A DNA stretch of 26,040 nucleotides. Origin: Bdellovibrionaceae bacterium UBA2466 (GTDB taxonomy: Bacteria > Bdellovibrionota > FAC87 > UBA2466). The stretch is from assembly GCA_002342225.1 (NCBI GenBank), contig DDPO01000157.1, forward strand, positions 1-26,040, written 5' to 3'. Position numbers and translations under genes: made by a program. Within the stretch, counting starts at the first letter, position 1. Each line of letters opens with the position of its first letter. Of this stretch, positions 16,380 to 24,437 are shown piece after piece. Under the pieces are notes generated by a model, which was not told where the DNA came from, made no database searches, and saw nothing but the letters and a program-made list of their open reading frames with translations.

Positions 16380-17522
16380 ATGGGTGTCATTAATCATGTT
16401 CCACCGTTAGATCTTAAGAGGCAGTACGAACCTCTTTCTAAACAAATTCTAGAAACATTCGAACGAATATTTAACTCCGGTGGATTTATTCTCGGTCCCG
16501 ACGTAACTTCATTGGAAAAAGAGCTCGCTCAGTTCTTAGGAGTTTCACATACCATAGGCGTTACCAGTGGAACTGATGCTTTATGGCTAGCTCTAAAAGC
16601 CGTCGGAATTAAACCTGGCGATCATGTTCTTACTTCACCGTTTACATTTTTTGCAACGGTAAGCGCAATATGTAACGCTGGTGCTATTCCTGTTTTTGCT
16701 GACATTGATCCTGACACCTTCAATATCTGCCCTGAGAAAATAAAACAGGCCCTCAAACAAGATACAAATAAAAAAATAAAAGCGATCATACCTGTTCATC
16801 TTTACGGACAGGCCGCAGAAATGAACGCGATTTTATCTCTAGCTGAACAGCACAATCTTTTTGTTATTGAAGATGCCTGTCAGGCTATCGGCACTCGGCA
16901 CGATAAAGGCGTCGTGGGGTCGCTGGGACATTTGGGCGCTTTCAGCATGTTCCCTACAAAAAACTTAGGTGCATTTGGTGATGCAGGCTTCGTTTCAGTG
17001 AACAACTCATCATTAGCTGAAAAAGTGACTCTCCTTCGTACGCATGGTTCTACTGTTAGATACCATCATGAAATTGTCGGCAGTAACTGCCGCATCGATA
17101 CTATTCAAGCAGCTCTTTTACGAGTTTTGCTACCCCAGCTGAATAGTTGGATTCAATTGAGACAAGAAGCTGCAAGTTACTATGATGAAAGATTAAAAGA
17201 ACTAAGTTCCAAAATCGAATCACCTAAAAGAGCCCCTTACAGCACCCACACTTTTCATCAATACACAATCCGAGTTCATAACGGAGGACGCGATTCCCTG
17301 AGCAAATTCTTAACGGAGTCAAAAATCGGAAATTCGATCTACTACCCTATTCCTTGTCATCTGCAGAAAGCTCTTTCTCATTTAAATTTCAAAACGGGGG
17401 ATTTCCCAATTGCAGAGAAAGCAGCCTCAGAAGTTCTCTCTATACCAATTTTTCCGGGAATACTTCGACAAGAGCAAGATTATATAGTCGATACCATAGC
17501 TCGTTGGACACGTAGTCACTAG
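16380..17522 (+). CDS. DegT/DnrJ/EryC1-family sugar aminotransferase
   Basis: A 380-residue PLP enzyme of the fold used for amino-sugar synthesis on nucleotide-sugar substrates. It shows PPLDLKRQYEPL near the start, GGFILGPDVTSLEKELAQFLGV (about 34-55), VTSGTDALWLAL (61-72), the PLP-ring aspartate Asp165 in VIEDACQAIG, and the Schiff-base lysine Lys194 in MFPTKNLGAFGDAG. The C-terminal part has TRVRHH-like and YYPIPCHLQKAL features (about 335-347) seen in this family. Such enzymes make amino sugars for lipopolysaccharide, capsule or glycoproteins; which sugar is not readable. No other sugar-pathway gene is adjacent on this strand. AAAAGGA precedes the ATG. Confidence 0.92.
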   Translation: MGVINHVPPLDLKRQYEPLSKQILETFERIFNSGGFILGPDVTSLEKELAQFLGVSHTIGVTSGTDALWLALKAVGIKPGDHVLTSPFTFFATVSAICNAGAIPVFADIDPDTFNICPEKIKQALKQDTNKKIKAIIPVHLYGQAAEMNAILSLAEQHNLFVIEDACQAIGTRHDKGVVGSLGHLGAFSMFPTKNLGAFGDAGFVSVNNSSLAEKVTLLRTHGSTVRYHHEIVGSNCRIDTIQAALLRVLLPQLNSWIQLRQEAASYYDERLKELSSKIESPKRAPYSTHTFHQYTIRVHNGGRDSLSKFLTESKIGNSIYYPIPCHLQKALSHLNFKTGDFPIAEKAASEVLSIPIFPGILRQEQDYIVDTIARWTRSH

Positions 17523-17544
17523 AACTCAGGTCGGAAAACAAAGC

Positions 17545-18438
17545 TTATAAATTAGCTGAAAAGATGAGCTGAGTAGTTCCCTGCTCTAGACCTTCTCCCA
17601 GAACAGTTTCAGCAAAATCGCCATTTTTGAGTAGATTATCAGAATAGTAGCCCATCCCCACAGTTACGTTGGGGTTTACGGTGTAGTAGAGTTCAGGATT
17701 GATCCATAATTTGTGGGACCATTTGGAGTTATTAACAGCTGCCGAGTCATACTCTCGATTGCGAACATCAGATAACATCACCGGTAAAATTAATTTCAGT
17801 CTATCTGAAAAAGCATATTCCGCTCCGACACTTGAGCGATTTTCAAAAATGGGATTGGCAAGAGGCCCTTTTCGAGTAATTGACCCTGGCTGATCGTAAA
17901 GATGTACAACGGGCGTTTCCTCAAAAGTTAAGATCAAACGGCTTGTCGCTTGGTATTTAATTTTTAGATAGTTACGAATTGCAGTGAGCATACCCGCTTG
18001 CCTTCTCAAAGCCCAAGTGGGTAGGTATTGTCTACCCTCGTAGCCGAGCGAAAAACTGCCAATATTTATTAAATTGGTAATCTTTTCTTTAAAATAACCG
18101 TCAACCAAGTACGCATTTAGACCGCTCTGACTTTCAATTAAATGGGGATCGTACACATTAGTATTAAAATCCTGTTTGTAAGTAGCGCTAGTATCTCGAG
18201 TGAACTGATAACCAAGAACCGCGGAGTCTTCAGAATGGAATTCACCCAGCATTGACTTATACGAAGGGCGAACTTCCACCGAACCTAAAACCCGTGCATC
18301 CGCTGCAGCTGCAACCGAGTTGATGTTTTGCCTTGCCGCTGGCTTTTCTTGAGAGGTCGAAGGACGGGGTTCAGCACAGACCGAAAATATATAACTATTT
18401 GATAATATGAATAAAAGAGGAAACAGCTTCAATTTCAT
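17545..18438 (-). CDS. Secreted probable outer-membrane beta-barrel protein, function unknown
   Basis: The product has 297 residues from the ATG at 18438. A TTG four codons further upstream is less likely, because GGGAG lies at a proper distance from the ATG and the signal peptide (KLKLFPLLFILSNSYIFSVCA) then starts at once. The mature part contains many alternating polar/hydrophobic aromatic-rich strands such as TSRLILTFEETPVVHLY, RLKLILPVMLS and PNVTVGMGYYS, typical of an outer-membrane barrel. The last residues (TQLIFSANL) resemble a closing strand but end in Leu rather than Phe. I recognise no specific family. It is convergent with the aminotransferase gene, 22 bases apart. Confidence 0.75.
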   Translation of the reverse strand: MKLKLFPLLFILSNSYIFSVCAEPRPSTSQEKPAARQNINSVAAAADARVLGSVEVRPSYKSMLGEFHSEDSAVLGYQFTRDTSATYKQDFNTNVYDPHLIESQSGLNAYLVDGYFKEKITNLINIGSFSLGYEGRQYLPTWALRRQAGMLTAIRNYLKIKYQATSRLILTFEETPVVHLYDQPGSITRKGPLANPIFENRSSVGAEYAFSDRLKLILPVMLSDVRNREYDSAAVNNSKWSHKLWINPELYYTVNPNVTVGMGYYSDNLLKNGDFAETVLGEGLEQGTTQLIFSANL

Positions 18439-18459
18439 GTGGGCTCCCAAAGTTGGCGT

Positions 18460-18487
18460 GTTCTATCAAATTTAGAGGAGAACGCAA
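18460..18487 (-). promoter_or_regulatory. Candidate promoter of the beta-barrel gene
   Basis: On the minus strand an extended -10 element, TG-A-TAGAAC (-10 at 18460-18465, TG at 18467-18468), lies 16 bases after TTGCGT (18482-18487). The ATG at 18438 is 21 bases after the -10, leaving a short leader with the GGGAG ribosome binding site. Hexamer matches are moderate (4 of 6 and 3 of 6). Confidence 0.35.
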
Positions 18488-18517
18488 TAGGGAGATTTTG
18501 GCCGTATCAGCGGATAT

Positions 18518-19630
18518 TCAATGGGAAACGAGCTCCGAAAGCCGATTTTCATAGCGAGTCCAATTAAGGCTCTGCGCATTTAAAATGGAGTCTTGTCTTA
18601 GTTTGAACATCAAATCGGGCGAACTGAGAAGTTTTTCGATTTTTTCTTTAATTTGTTCAGATGACCTTGCGGGCACTCGTAAGCCCGCTGATTCTAAAAA
18701 AGTAAAATCGGCAGCCCCACAATGGGTAGTAGTAATGGGGACCAAACCACTCGCCATCGCCTGAATAAGGGTTTGACCAAATCCATCTTCAATTGTTGGA
18801 AAAACGAAGACGTGGTGCTTTCGTATCTCTTTTGCAAGCTCTGATTGAAGCATAGGTCCTTGGTAATTGAAATGGGAATACTTGGCCAAGCAATCCTTGA
18901 AATCCGGCTCGACAGCCCCAATGAGATTCAATTCAACTTGTCTCGGTGAAAAATCTTTGGTCGCTTCAAGAAGGTACTGAACACCTTTTCGATAACTTAA
19001 AATTCCAAAATAAATAAGTCGTAAGGGAACGGGGACGGGTGCTGATTCCATGGGTTTAAAGCGATCTAAATCAACACCTAGAGGGAGAACATCGATTTTT
19101 GCTGAGTTGACTCCAAGATCTACAAAAGTTTTTTTCGCAAAATTAGATAGCACCCAAATTCGATCAGCCAAAGAATATTCTTCGATTTCGCGTCTCAAAC
19201 AAAAATCTCTAGCTGGAAACTTGTGTCCATACTTCTTGTATTCCTCCATGAGTAAATCGTACTGAAATTTAATGTGAGCTGAGTCACGCATTAAAATATG
19301 AAACTTCGCAGGTTTCCGTTGCAAAGTTTCCAAAGAAAAAGAAGACCAACCCACGAACAAATCAGGTTGATACTGGCCCAATCTTTCTGACAAGTATTTG
19401 CCAAATAGTTGCATTTTTAAAGCATCACCTTGAGATTCAAGTCCAACATTTCTAGAAAACCGAAAAATCAATTCTGGAATTATAAAACTCCAGATATTTT
19501 CTTTCGGAATAGAGAATCGATTTTTGGGAAGGGATGTGAAAAGATGAGTAGAGTGGCCTAGACGGACCAAAGATTGATACATAAAGTCGGAGTGAAATCG
19601 CCCCCCAACTGCAATACCTACTTTCTTCAT
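18518..19630 (-). CDS. GT4-family glycosyltransferase
   Basis: The product has 370 residues with the two-domain GT-B layout. The N-terminal domain begins with KKVGIAVGGRFHSDF. The linker-proximal VLPLGVDLDRFKP (about 181-193), the strand LRLIYFGILSYRKGVQYLLEA (about 203-223) and FVFPTIEDGFGQTLIQAMASG (about 275-295) identify family GT4. Retaining enzymes of this family move a sugar from a nucleotide sugar onto lipid, polysaccharide or protein acceptors. The usual E-x7-E pair is Asp282 and Gln290 here. No N-terminal signal or membrane segment, so it is cytoplasmic or peripheral. No Shine-Dalgarno: the ATG lies 7 bases after a perfect TATAAT. Confidence 0.9.
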   Translation of the reverse strand: MKKVGIAVGGRFHSDFMYQSLVRLGHSTHLFTSLPKNRFSIPKENIWSFIIPELIFRFSRNVGLESQGDALKMQLFGKYLSERLGQYQPDLFVGWSSFSLETLQRKPAKFHILMRDSAHIKFQYDLLMEEYKKYGHKFPARDFCLRREIEEYSLADRIWVLSNFAKKTFVDLGVNSAKIDVLPLGVDLDRFKPMESAPVPVPLRLIYFGILSYRKGVQYLLEATKDFSPRQVELNLIGAVEPDFKDCLAKYSHFNYQGPMLQSELAKEIRKHHVFVFPTIEDGFGQTLIQAMASGLVPITTTHCGAADFTFLESAGLRVPARSSEQIKEKIEKLLSSPDLMFKLRQDSILNAQSLNWTRYENRLSELVSH

Positions 19631-19637
19631 GAAGTAA

Positions 19638-19643
19638 ATTATA
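19638..19643 (-). promoter_or_regulatory. Perfect -10 hexamer upstream of the glycosyltransferase (leaderless candidate)
   Basis: The minus strand reads TATAAT seven bases before the ATG at 19630. Transcription would begin about at the start codon, consistent with the lack of a Shine-Dalgarno. No good -35 is found 16-18 bases upstream; a TTGACA-like run occurs further away on the same strand. Confidence 0.4.
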
Positions 19644-19738
19644 ACTCAGAGTCTTTATAATAATATTTTTTTCCTGTGCGCTAGCATGTCAAAAGCTTTC
19701 TACAGACAAGTGCTTTATTTTAAGAGAAAATACTTTCC

Positions 19739-20560
19739 ATGCCATTACTGCATCCGAACATCGACCCGGTGATTTTTCGCCTAGGGGGTCCCTTTCAAAT
19801 AACTTGGTACTCCTTACTTTATGTGGGAGGTTTCCTTCTGGCTCGAAGTATTCTCAAGAGACTATCGAAAGACCCAAGATTCAAGTTCACTGCTCAACAA
19901 ATGGATGATTTTGGAATTTGGTTGCTTGTGGGTGGGGTCATCGGCGCCCGAATTGTTTACTGTGTGGTTTATGATTTTAATACTTTTATCGCTAACCCTT
20001 TTTGGTTGTTTCAGACCTATAAAGGGGGACTCTCATTTCACGGCGGGTTAATCGGAACGGTCGTAGCAGCTATTATATTTTCTAAAAAACATAAAATACC
20101 TTTTTGGAACCTTGCAGATGCAATGGCACTAGCTACACCGACCGGACTTGCCATGGGCAGGGTTGGGAATTTCATCAATGGAGAACTTTACGGACGAGAG
20201 ACTAAACTCCCTTGGGGGATGATATTTCGCGGAGGCGGTCCCATCGTTAGACACCCATCTCAACTTTACGAATTTTTCTTAGAAGGTGTTGTTTTATTCG
20301 CAATCCTCTGGTTTTTAAAAAACAGACTCAAAAAAGACGGACAACTCTCCATTGTCTTTTTAATCGGTTATACTTTTACTCGTTTTATTGTTGAGTTTTT
20401 CAGGGAACCCGATGCTCATTTAGGATTCTTTTTCTTGGGTCTTAGCATGGGACAAATTCTGTCCCTAATTCAATTAGTAGCCGGTTTACTTCTAGCTTGG
20501 GTTGTTTCGAGGAATGAATCTAGCTTTAAAGAGGATAAAAAACGAAAAGTCCCTAGTTAA
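19739..20560 (+). CDS. lgt: Prolipoprotein diacylglyceryl transferase
   Basis: Lgt moves diacylglycerol from phosphatidylglycerol onto the lipobox cysteine of prolipoproteins in the inner membrane. The product is 273 residues with about seven hydrophobic segments. Family signatures are YSLLYVGGFLLA (about 24-35), GGVIGARIVY (65-74), GGLSFHGG with His101 (E. coli His103), the Lgt signature GRVGNFINGELYGR at 140-153 with Arg141 (E. coli Arg143), and RHPSQLYE (171-178). ATG at 19739 gives the expected N-terminus (HPNIDPVIFRLG). No clear Shine-Dalgarno is present. Its last eight bases overlap the convergent gene on the other strand. Confidence 0.97.
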   Translation: MPLLHPNIDPVIFRLGGPFQITWYSLLYVGGFLLARSILKRLSKDPRFKFTAQQMDDFGIWLLVGGVIGARIVYCVVYDFNTFIANPFWLFQTYKGGLSFHGGLIGTVVAAIIFSKKHKIPFWNLADAMALATPTGLAMGRVGNFINGELYGRETKLPWGMIFRGGGPIVRHPSQLYEFFLEGVVLFAILWFLKNRLKKDGQLSIVFLIGYTFTRFIVEFFREPDAHLGFFFLGLSMGQILSLIQLVAGLLLAWVVSRNESSFKEDKKRKVPS

Positions 20561-20933
20561 TTGGCCTTTGGGATTTTCTATCCAGCCGTGACTGCGGTTT
20601 TGAACCTCTGCCGTTACTCAATCTCGGAGCCCACTTTTCTAATTGATGACGAATCTGATCACGCTCATGCAGTAAGGTATGACTAATTTTTCGTTCAATT
20701 TTTCTTTTAGATTTGGAAAGTTGCGAAACTAACTTGTGTAGATTTATTTGCATCGCCGAGTTCTGACCGTGGGACAAAGCTGTGGATCTTAAGTTTTTTA
20801 AGGTCTTTTCCAGATCTTCATAGACACTGATGAGCTCTCCTAGGCGCTTGCCTGGTTGAGCAAGACGAAGGTAAATTTTTCCCGCCTTCGAAGCGGATTT
20901 TACCCCTTTTTTTGTTGCGACGCGTCTTTTCAT
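20553..20933 (-). CDS. Small basic protein, function unknown
   Basis: A 126-residue, strongly Lys/Arg-rich protein without signal peptide or membrane segment. The first 18 residues (KRRVATKKGVKSASKAGK) look like a nucleic-acid-binding tail. The middle (about 20-100) is predicted by eye to be helical with heptad-like leucines (LGELISVYEDLEKTLKNL, LHKLVSQLSKSKRKIE), and the C-terminus is again basic and probably disordered. GAGGGG four bases or so upstream of the ATG supports a real start. It overlaps the lgt end by eight bases, tail to tail. I recognise no family; an RNA- or DNA-binding role is only a composition-based guess. Confidence 0.65.
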   Translation of the reverse strand: MKRRVATKKGVKSASKAGKIYLRLAQPGKRLGELISVYEDLEKTLKNLRSTALSHGQNSAMQINLHKLVSQLSKSKRKIERKISHTLLHERDQIRHQLEKWAPRLSNGRGSKPQSRLDRKSQRPIN

Positions 20934-20984
20934 TACCCCTCAAACCTGAGTAAGGATTGCCTCAAATAGTTGGGGTTGGCAAGT

Positions 20985-21692
20985 TTAGAAAGTAGGAAGG
21001 AAAAAGCTCAGACCTGCGAAAACAGAGAAATTGCTGCGGGGCTTCCTGCTTGAGTAGACCTCTGCAAACGTTACATAGTCACGTAGATCTATGACTAAAC
21101 CCATAAAATCAGAGGTAAAAATTTTAAATCCTAATCCAAAATCAAAAGCTGGCTCCATTCCAGATCGAACAGTTGATTCAGTTAATGCGCCTCCCGATGG
21201 ATGAGCCAATTTAATAGTTTTTGTACTCGCTAAACCTGCTCCGAGAACAGCGTAAATGTCAAAATAGAGCACTTGATTACCTATGAACCTAATTTTTCCA
21301 TAGAGGGGCGATAAAACAAGGTTCGAAGTTGCGAGCAGATTTATTTGGCTAAATTGAACATTCGTCAAATTTTTTGAGGTTACTTTACTTTTAATATCAG
21401 AAGTAATCGATGGCATACCATATTGAACATCTAGTACTTCCCATCCAAAATGGTCCGAAATATGCCAAAGAGCTTTGCCACCTAACATCAAGTGATTGAC
21501 GACGGAGTCGTAAGGCATCATCCCACCTGTAACACCGACCTCAAATTTGTTAGCTTTGTAAAAATATTTGTTCCTCACGACGGAATTGATTGACCGTTCA
21601 AGACTACCCTGACTATCCAATGCCGTTGGCTTTGCGGCCCAGATTTGCGAGTTCAGAAATCCAATACATAGAAATACAAGAAGCTTTTTCAT
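20985..21692 (-). CDS. Outer-membrane beta-barrel protein, myxobacteria/Bdellovibrio type
   Basis: The product has 235 residues with a signal peptide (KKLLVFLCIGFLNSQIWAA), cleaved probably after AWAA-like QIWA. The mature protein shows KFEVGVTGGMMPYDSV, HISDHFGWEV (about 77-86), FDIYAVLGAGLAS and DFGLGFKIFTSDFMGLVIDLRDYV, ending in FSVFAGLSFFLPTF; the terminal Phe is the usual outer-membrane barrel end. The layout resembles the small barrel domain described as outer membrane beta-barrel of Myxococcales and relatives, remembered from family descriptions and not checked. Function unknown. Weak GAGA upstream of the ATG. Divergent from the membrane protease gene, 91 bases apart. Confidence 0.8.
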   Translation of the reverse strand: MKKLLVFLCIGFLNSQIWAAKPTALDSQGSLERSINSVVRNKYFYKANKFEVGVTGGMMPYDSVVNHLMLGGKALWHISDHFGWEVLDVQYGMPSITSDIKSKVTSKNLTNVQFSQINLLATSNLVLSPLYGKIRFIGNQVLYFDIYAVLGAGLASTKTIKLAHPSGGALTESTVRSGMEPAFDFGLGFKIFTSDFMGLVIDLRDYVTFAEVYSSRKPRSNFSVFAGLSFFLPTF

Positions 21693-21767
21693 GGTGTTCT
21701 CAGTTTAGTTTGGAGATTGTTTTAATTGTCACACGCCTGCCAAATTTGTTCAATGCCCTGCGAAGCA

Positions 21768-21776
21768 TGGTATACT
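21768..21776 (+). promoter_or_regulatory. Extended -10 promoter of the membrane protease gene (leaderless candidate)
   Basis: TG-G-TATACT is an extended -10 element (TG at 21768-21769, hexamer 21771-21776). The ATG at 21784 follows after seven bases, so transcription should start at or within a base or two of the initiation codon. No Shine-Dalgarno exists before the ATG. A partial -35 (TTGTTC) lies 19 bases upstream. Confidence 0.5.
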
Positions 21777-21783
21777 ACGCACT

Positions 21784-22422
21784 ATGTCGTCGGGTCTGCT
21801 CAATGTCATTCTTCTCGTACCAGTGTTTTTGTTTTCACTCTGTTTTCATGAGTTTGCTCATGCTTGGATGGCGGTCAAACGAGGAGATCCAACCCCACAG
21901 CTCTTAGGACGACTCTCCATGCACCCGATGGCCCATGCCGATATTTTAGGCACACTTATTCTTCCCACTCTCGCAATTTACACAGGAGCCCCCTTTTTTG
22001 GGTGGGCCAAACCCGTTCCGGTAGATATTAGAAACTTAAAATACGGTCGTAGAGATTTTGCGTTAATTGCAGCGGCAGGGCCGTTAGCCAACTTAATACT
22101 TGCAGCTTTAACAACTGTATTCCTGTACTTTTTGGTTAGAGTACCCATGCAGAATTCAATAACTGAGACACTGCAAACTTTTTCTCTTGTAAGCATCCAA
22201 GTAAATCTTATGTTAGCTTTTTTTAACTTGTTACCCTTAGCCCCACTTGACGGCTTTAATGTAATTCAAGGTTGTGTTCCTCAGCGAGTGGCTATTATGC
22301 TCAGCAAAACCTCTCAGTTTTCCGGAATTATTCTTATTGTTCTGTTACTGACAGGTAGTTTTAAATACTTGTCTATACCTGTGCAATTAACTTTTAGATT
22401 TCTGCTGAATCTGATTGGATGA
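21784..22422 (+). CDS. Site-2 protease-type membrane metalloprotease (M50)
   Basis: The product has 212 residues with about five hydrophobic segments. The zinc motif HEFAH is at residues 22-26 in the first segment, and the third ligand region NLLPLAPLDGFNV has its Asp at about 156, both hallmarks of M50 intramembrane proteases. HPMAHADILGTLILPTL and AAAGPLANLILA are also typical. There is no PDZ domain, so it belongs to the short RseP-unlike group, common in bacteria and mostly uncharacterised. The substrate cannot be inferred. Its start seems leaderless. It ends two bases before the priA stop on the opposite strand, leaving no room for a terminator. Confidence 0.93.
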   Translation: MSSGLLNVILLVPVFLFSLCFHEFAHAWMAVKRGDPTPQLLGRLSMHPMAHADILGTLILPTLAIYTGAPFFGWAKPVPVDIRNLKYGRRDFALIAAAGPLANLILAALTTVFLYFLVRVPMQNSITETLQTFSLVSIQVNLMLAFFNLLPLAPLDGFNVIQGCVPQRVAIMLSKTSQFSGIILIVLLLTGSFKYLSIPVQLTFRFLLNLIG

Positions 22423-22424
22423 AA

Positions 22425-24437
22425 TCAAAGCAAATTGATAGGATCAACATCAACTGCCATCTTCACATTACTCTTCTGCAACTTTTCCCAATCGAACAAC
22501 ATTTTTAAAAGAGTTTGAATCTCTTTAACAGACTCTGTTTTAACTAAACACTGCCATCGATACATTTTTTTTACTTTTGAAATGGGGGCCTCGGTAGGTC
22601 CTAGTATCTGACATTTAGGAAATCTTCGATTGAGCTCGCTTTGAATAATCCGGACAACTTGATTTGCAAAAGTTTCGACTCTCTGAGGATTAGTATGCTG
22701 AAATCTTAGCATCACTGCTCGATGAAAGGGTGGAAATTGAAATAGTTTTCTCGTTGCCAATTCAGTGCGATAGAACTCTTCTTGATCCTGATGGCTGGCA
22801 GCTAATAACACCGGATGACCAGGATTCAATGCCTGAATAATAACCTCTCCAGGAGTATCCGCCCTGCCCGCACGCCCCGAAACTTGTGTGACAACTTGAA
22901 AAGTTCTTTCATTGGCCCGAAAATCAGGCAAGTTTAAGCTCGCATCAGCTAAAAGGACCCCCACTAACGCGATTCCTGGAAAATCATGACCTTTCGCGAT
23001 CATCTGGGTACCTATAATAAAGTCCACTTCTCGCTCGTGAATACGATTCAAGATACGTTCGAGATCTTTTTTGTTTTTAATTACTCCCCGATCCATTCGA
23101 CAGATTCGAGCTTTGGGAAAAATAGATTGAAGAGTCTTTTCGACTTGTTCGGTTCCTAAACCCATGGTGTCTAGCCGTATTCCTTGGCAAACCTCACACG
23201 AGTGGGGCACTTTTTTTTGCTCTCCACAATAGTGACATTTTAAAATTGGGGGATTCTGATAATAGGTCAAAGAAACATCACAATTCCTGCATCTCCACGT
23301 GTGACCACAATCACTGCAAAAAAGAAAGTGGGCAAAACCCAACCGGTTTAAATACAACATGGCCTGTTGGCCTTGCTGCAAGGTTTTCGAAAGAGAATCT
23401 ACTAGGGTCCGACTAAGCCAACTTATGTCTTGTGAATACCACTGGTGTTTGTCCTTAATATCTACAAATTGCGTTTTAGGCATAGCTCGTTTGTTCACTC
23501 TTTCGGGAAGCTTTAAATGAACATACCTAGCTGAGATTGCATTTTGATATGTCTCGACCGATGGAGTAGCCGAACCTAAAATGACCTTGGCACCTAATAA
23601 CTTCGCCCTAACTACTGCCAAATCTCGAGCATTGTACCGAAGAGAATCTTCTTGTTTAAAAGAAGTTTCGTGCTCTTCATCAACAACGATCACTCCAATG
23701 TTCTTTAAAGGTGCAAATACGGCAGACCTAGCTCCGATCACTATCTTGGCAGTTCCTGAAGTGATCAAATCCCATTGCTGTATGCGCTCCTTTGGCGTCA
23801 AATCGCTATGGAGAACTGCGATCTGATTTGGAAAACGACTGGAAAATCTTTGAGTCAATTGAGGCGTAAGAGCGATTTCAGGCACCAAAATGATACCCGT
23901 TTTATCCTTCTGGATCATAGATTCTAGAACATTTAAATAGACTTCAGTTTTTCCACTACCTGTAACGCCGTGAAGAAGGTACGGACGAGTCTCACTGAGT
24001 TCTAAAATAGATTCCACAGCAGATTTTTGAAAAGGGTTGAGCTCATATTCTATTTGGAGGGGGTTCTGAGCTCGTGCTTCAGGAGAGCGCTTGATTTCCT
24101 TGGCTATTTTTTTTCTAGGAGTCCAAAAAGCTTTCGGAATTGCAGTAGCAATCACTTCGCCCAAGGGATGACAGTAATAATCACTAACCCATTTAAGAAA
24201 TTTAAACATCTGCTCGTCGAAAACTGGATTAGCTACTAAAACATCAAGAACATTTTTTAATTTAGAGCTCTCAACCTCTGCTTTTTCTGGAAAACCCACC
24301 ACAAATCCATAGGTGGTTCGGCTTCCAAAAGGAACTGACACGACACTCCCCATGGACAAATCCCGCGCTGAACTCTCATCTATTAAGTAGTGAAAGGAAT
24401 TTGCGACTCGAACGGGTATTGCAACATCAACGATCAT
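22425..24437 (-). CDS. priA: Primosomal replication restart helicase PriA
   Basis: PriA recognises abandoned forks and reloads the replicative helicase. The product is 670 residues (E. coli 732). The N-terminal DNA-binding domain (about 1-105) includes VPFGSRTTYGFVVGF. Walker A GVTGSGKT is at 157-164 and the DEEH box at 253-256, with GSATPS at 288-293. Eight zinc cysteines lie at 374, 377, 383, 386, 401, 404, 414 and 417. The C-terminus VDVDPINLL is the usual family end. Its ATG overlaps the upstream gene's stop (ATGA), so it is translated as part of the galU unit. Confidence 0.98.
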   Translation of the reverse strand: MIVDVAIPVRVANSFHYLIDESSARDLSMGSVVSVPFGSRTTYGFVVGFPEKAEVESSKLKNVLDVLVANPVFDEQMFKFLKWVSDYYCHPLGEVIATAIPKAFWTPRKKIAKEIKRSPEARAQNPLQIEYELNPFQKSAVESILELSETRPYLLHGVTGSGKTEVYLNVLESMIQKDKTGIILVPEIALTPQLTQRFSSRFPNQIAVLHSDLTPKERIQQWDLITSGTAKIVIGARSAVFAPLKNIGVIVVDEEHETSFKQEDSLRYNARDLAVVRAKLLGAKVILGSATPSVETYQNAISARYVHLKLPERVNKRAMPKTQFVDIKDKHQWYSQDISWLSRTLVDSLSKTLQQGQQAMLYLNRLGFAHFLFCSDCGHTWRCRNCDVSLTYYQNPPILKCHYCGEQKKVPHSCEVCQGIRLDTMGLGTEQVEKTLQSIFPKARICRMDRGVIKNKKDLERILNRIHEREVDFIIGTQMIAKGHDFPGIALVGVLLADASLNLPDFRANERTFQVVTQVSGRAGRADTPGEVIIQALNPGHPVLLAASHQDQEEFYRTELATRKLFQFPPFHRAVMLRFQHTNPQRVETFANQVVRIIQSELNRRFPKCQILGPTEAPISKVKKMYRWQCLVKTESVKEIQTLLKMLFDWEKLQKSNVKMAVDVDPINLL

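Noticed and set aside
18439..18450. TTG start four codons before the beta-barrel gene ATG
   Set aside because: The GGGAG ribosome binding site falls within these codons and serves the ATG at 18438.
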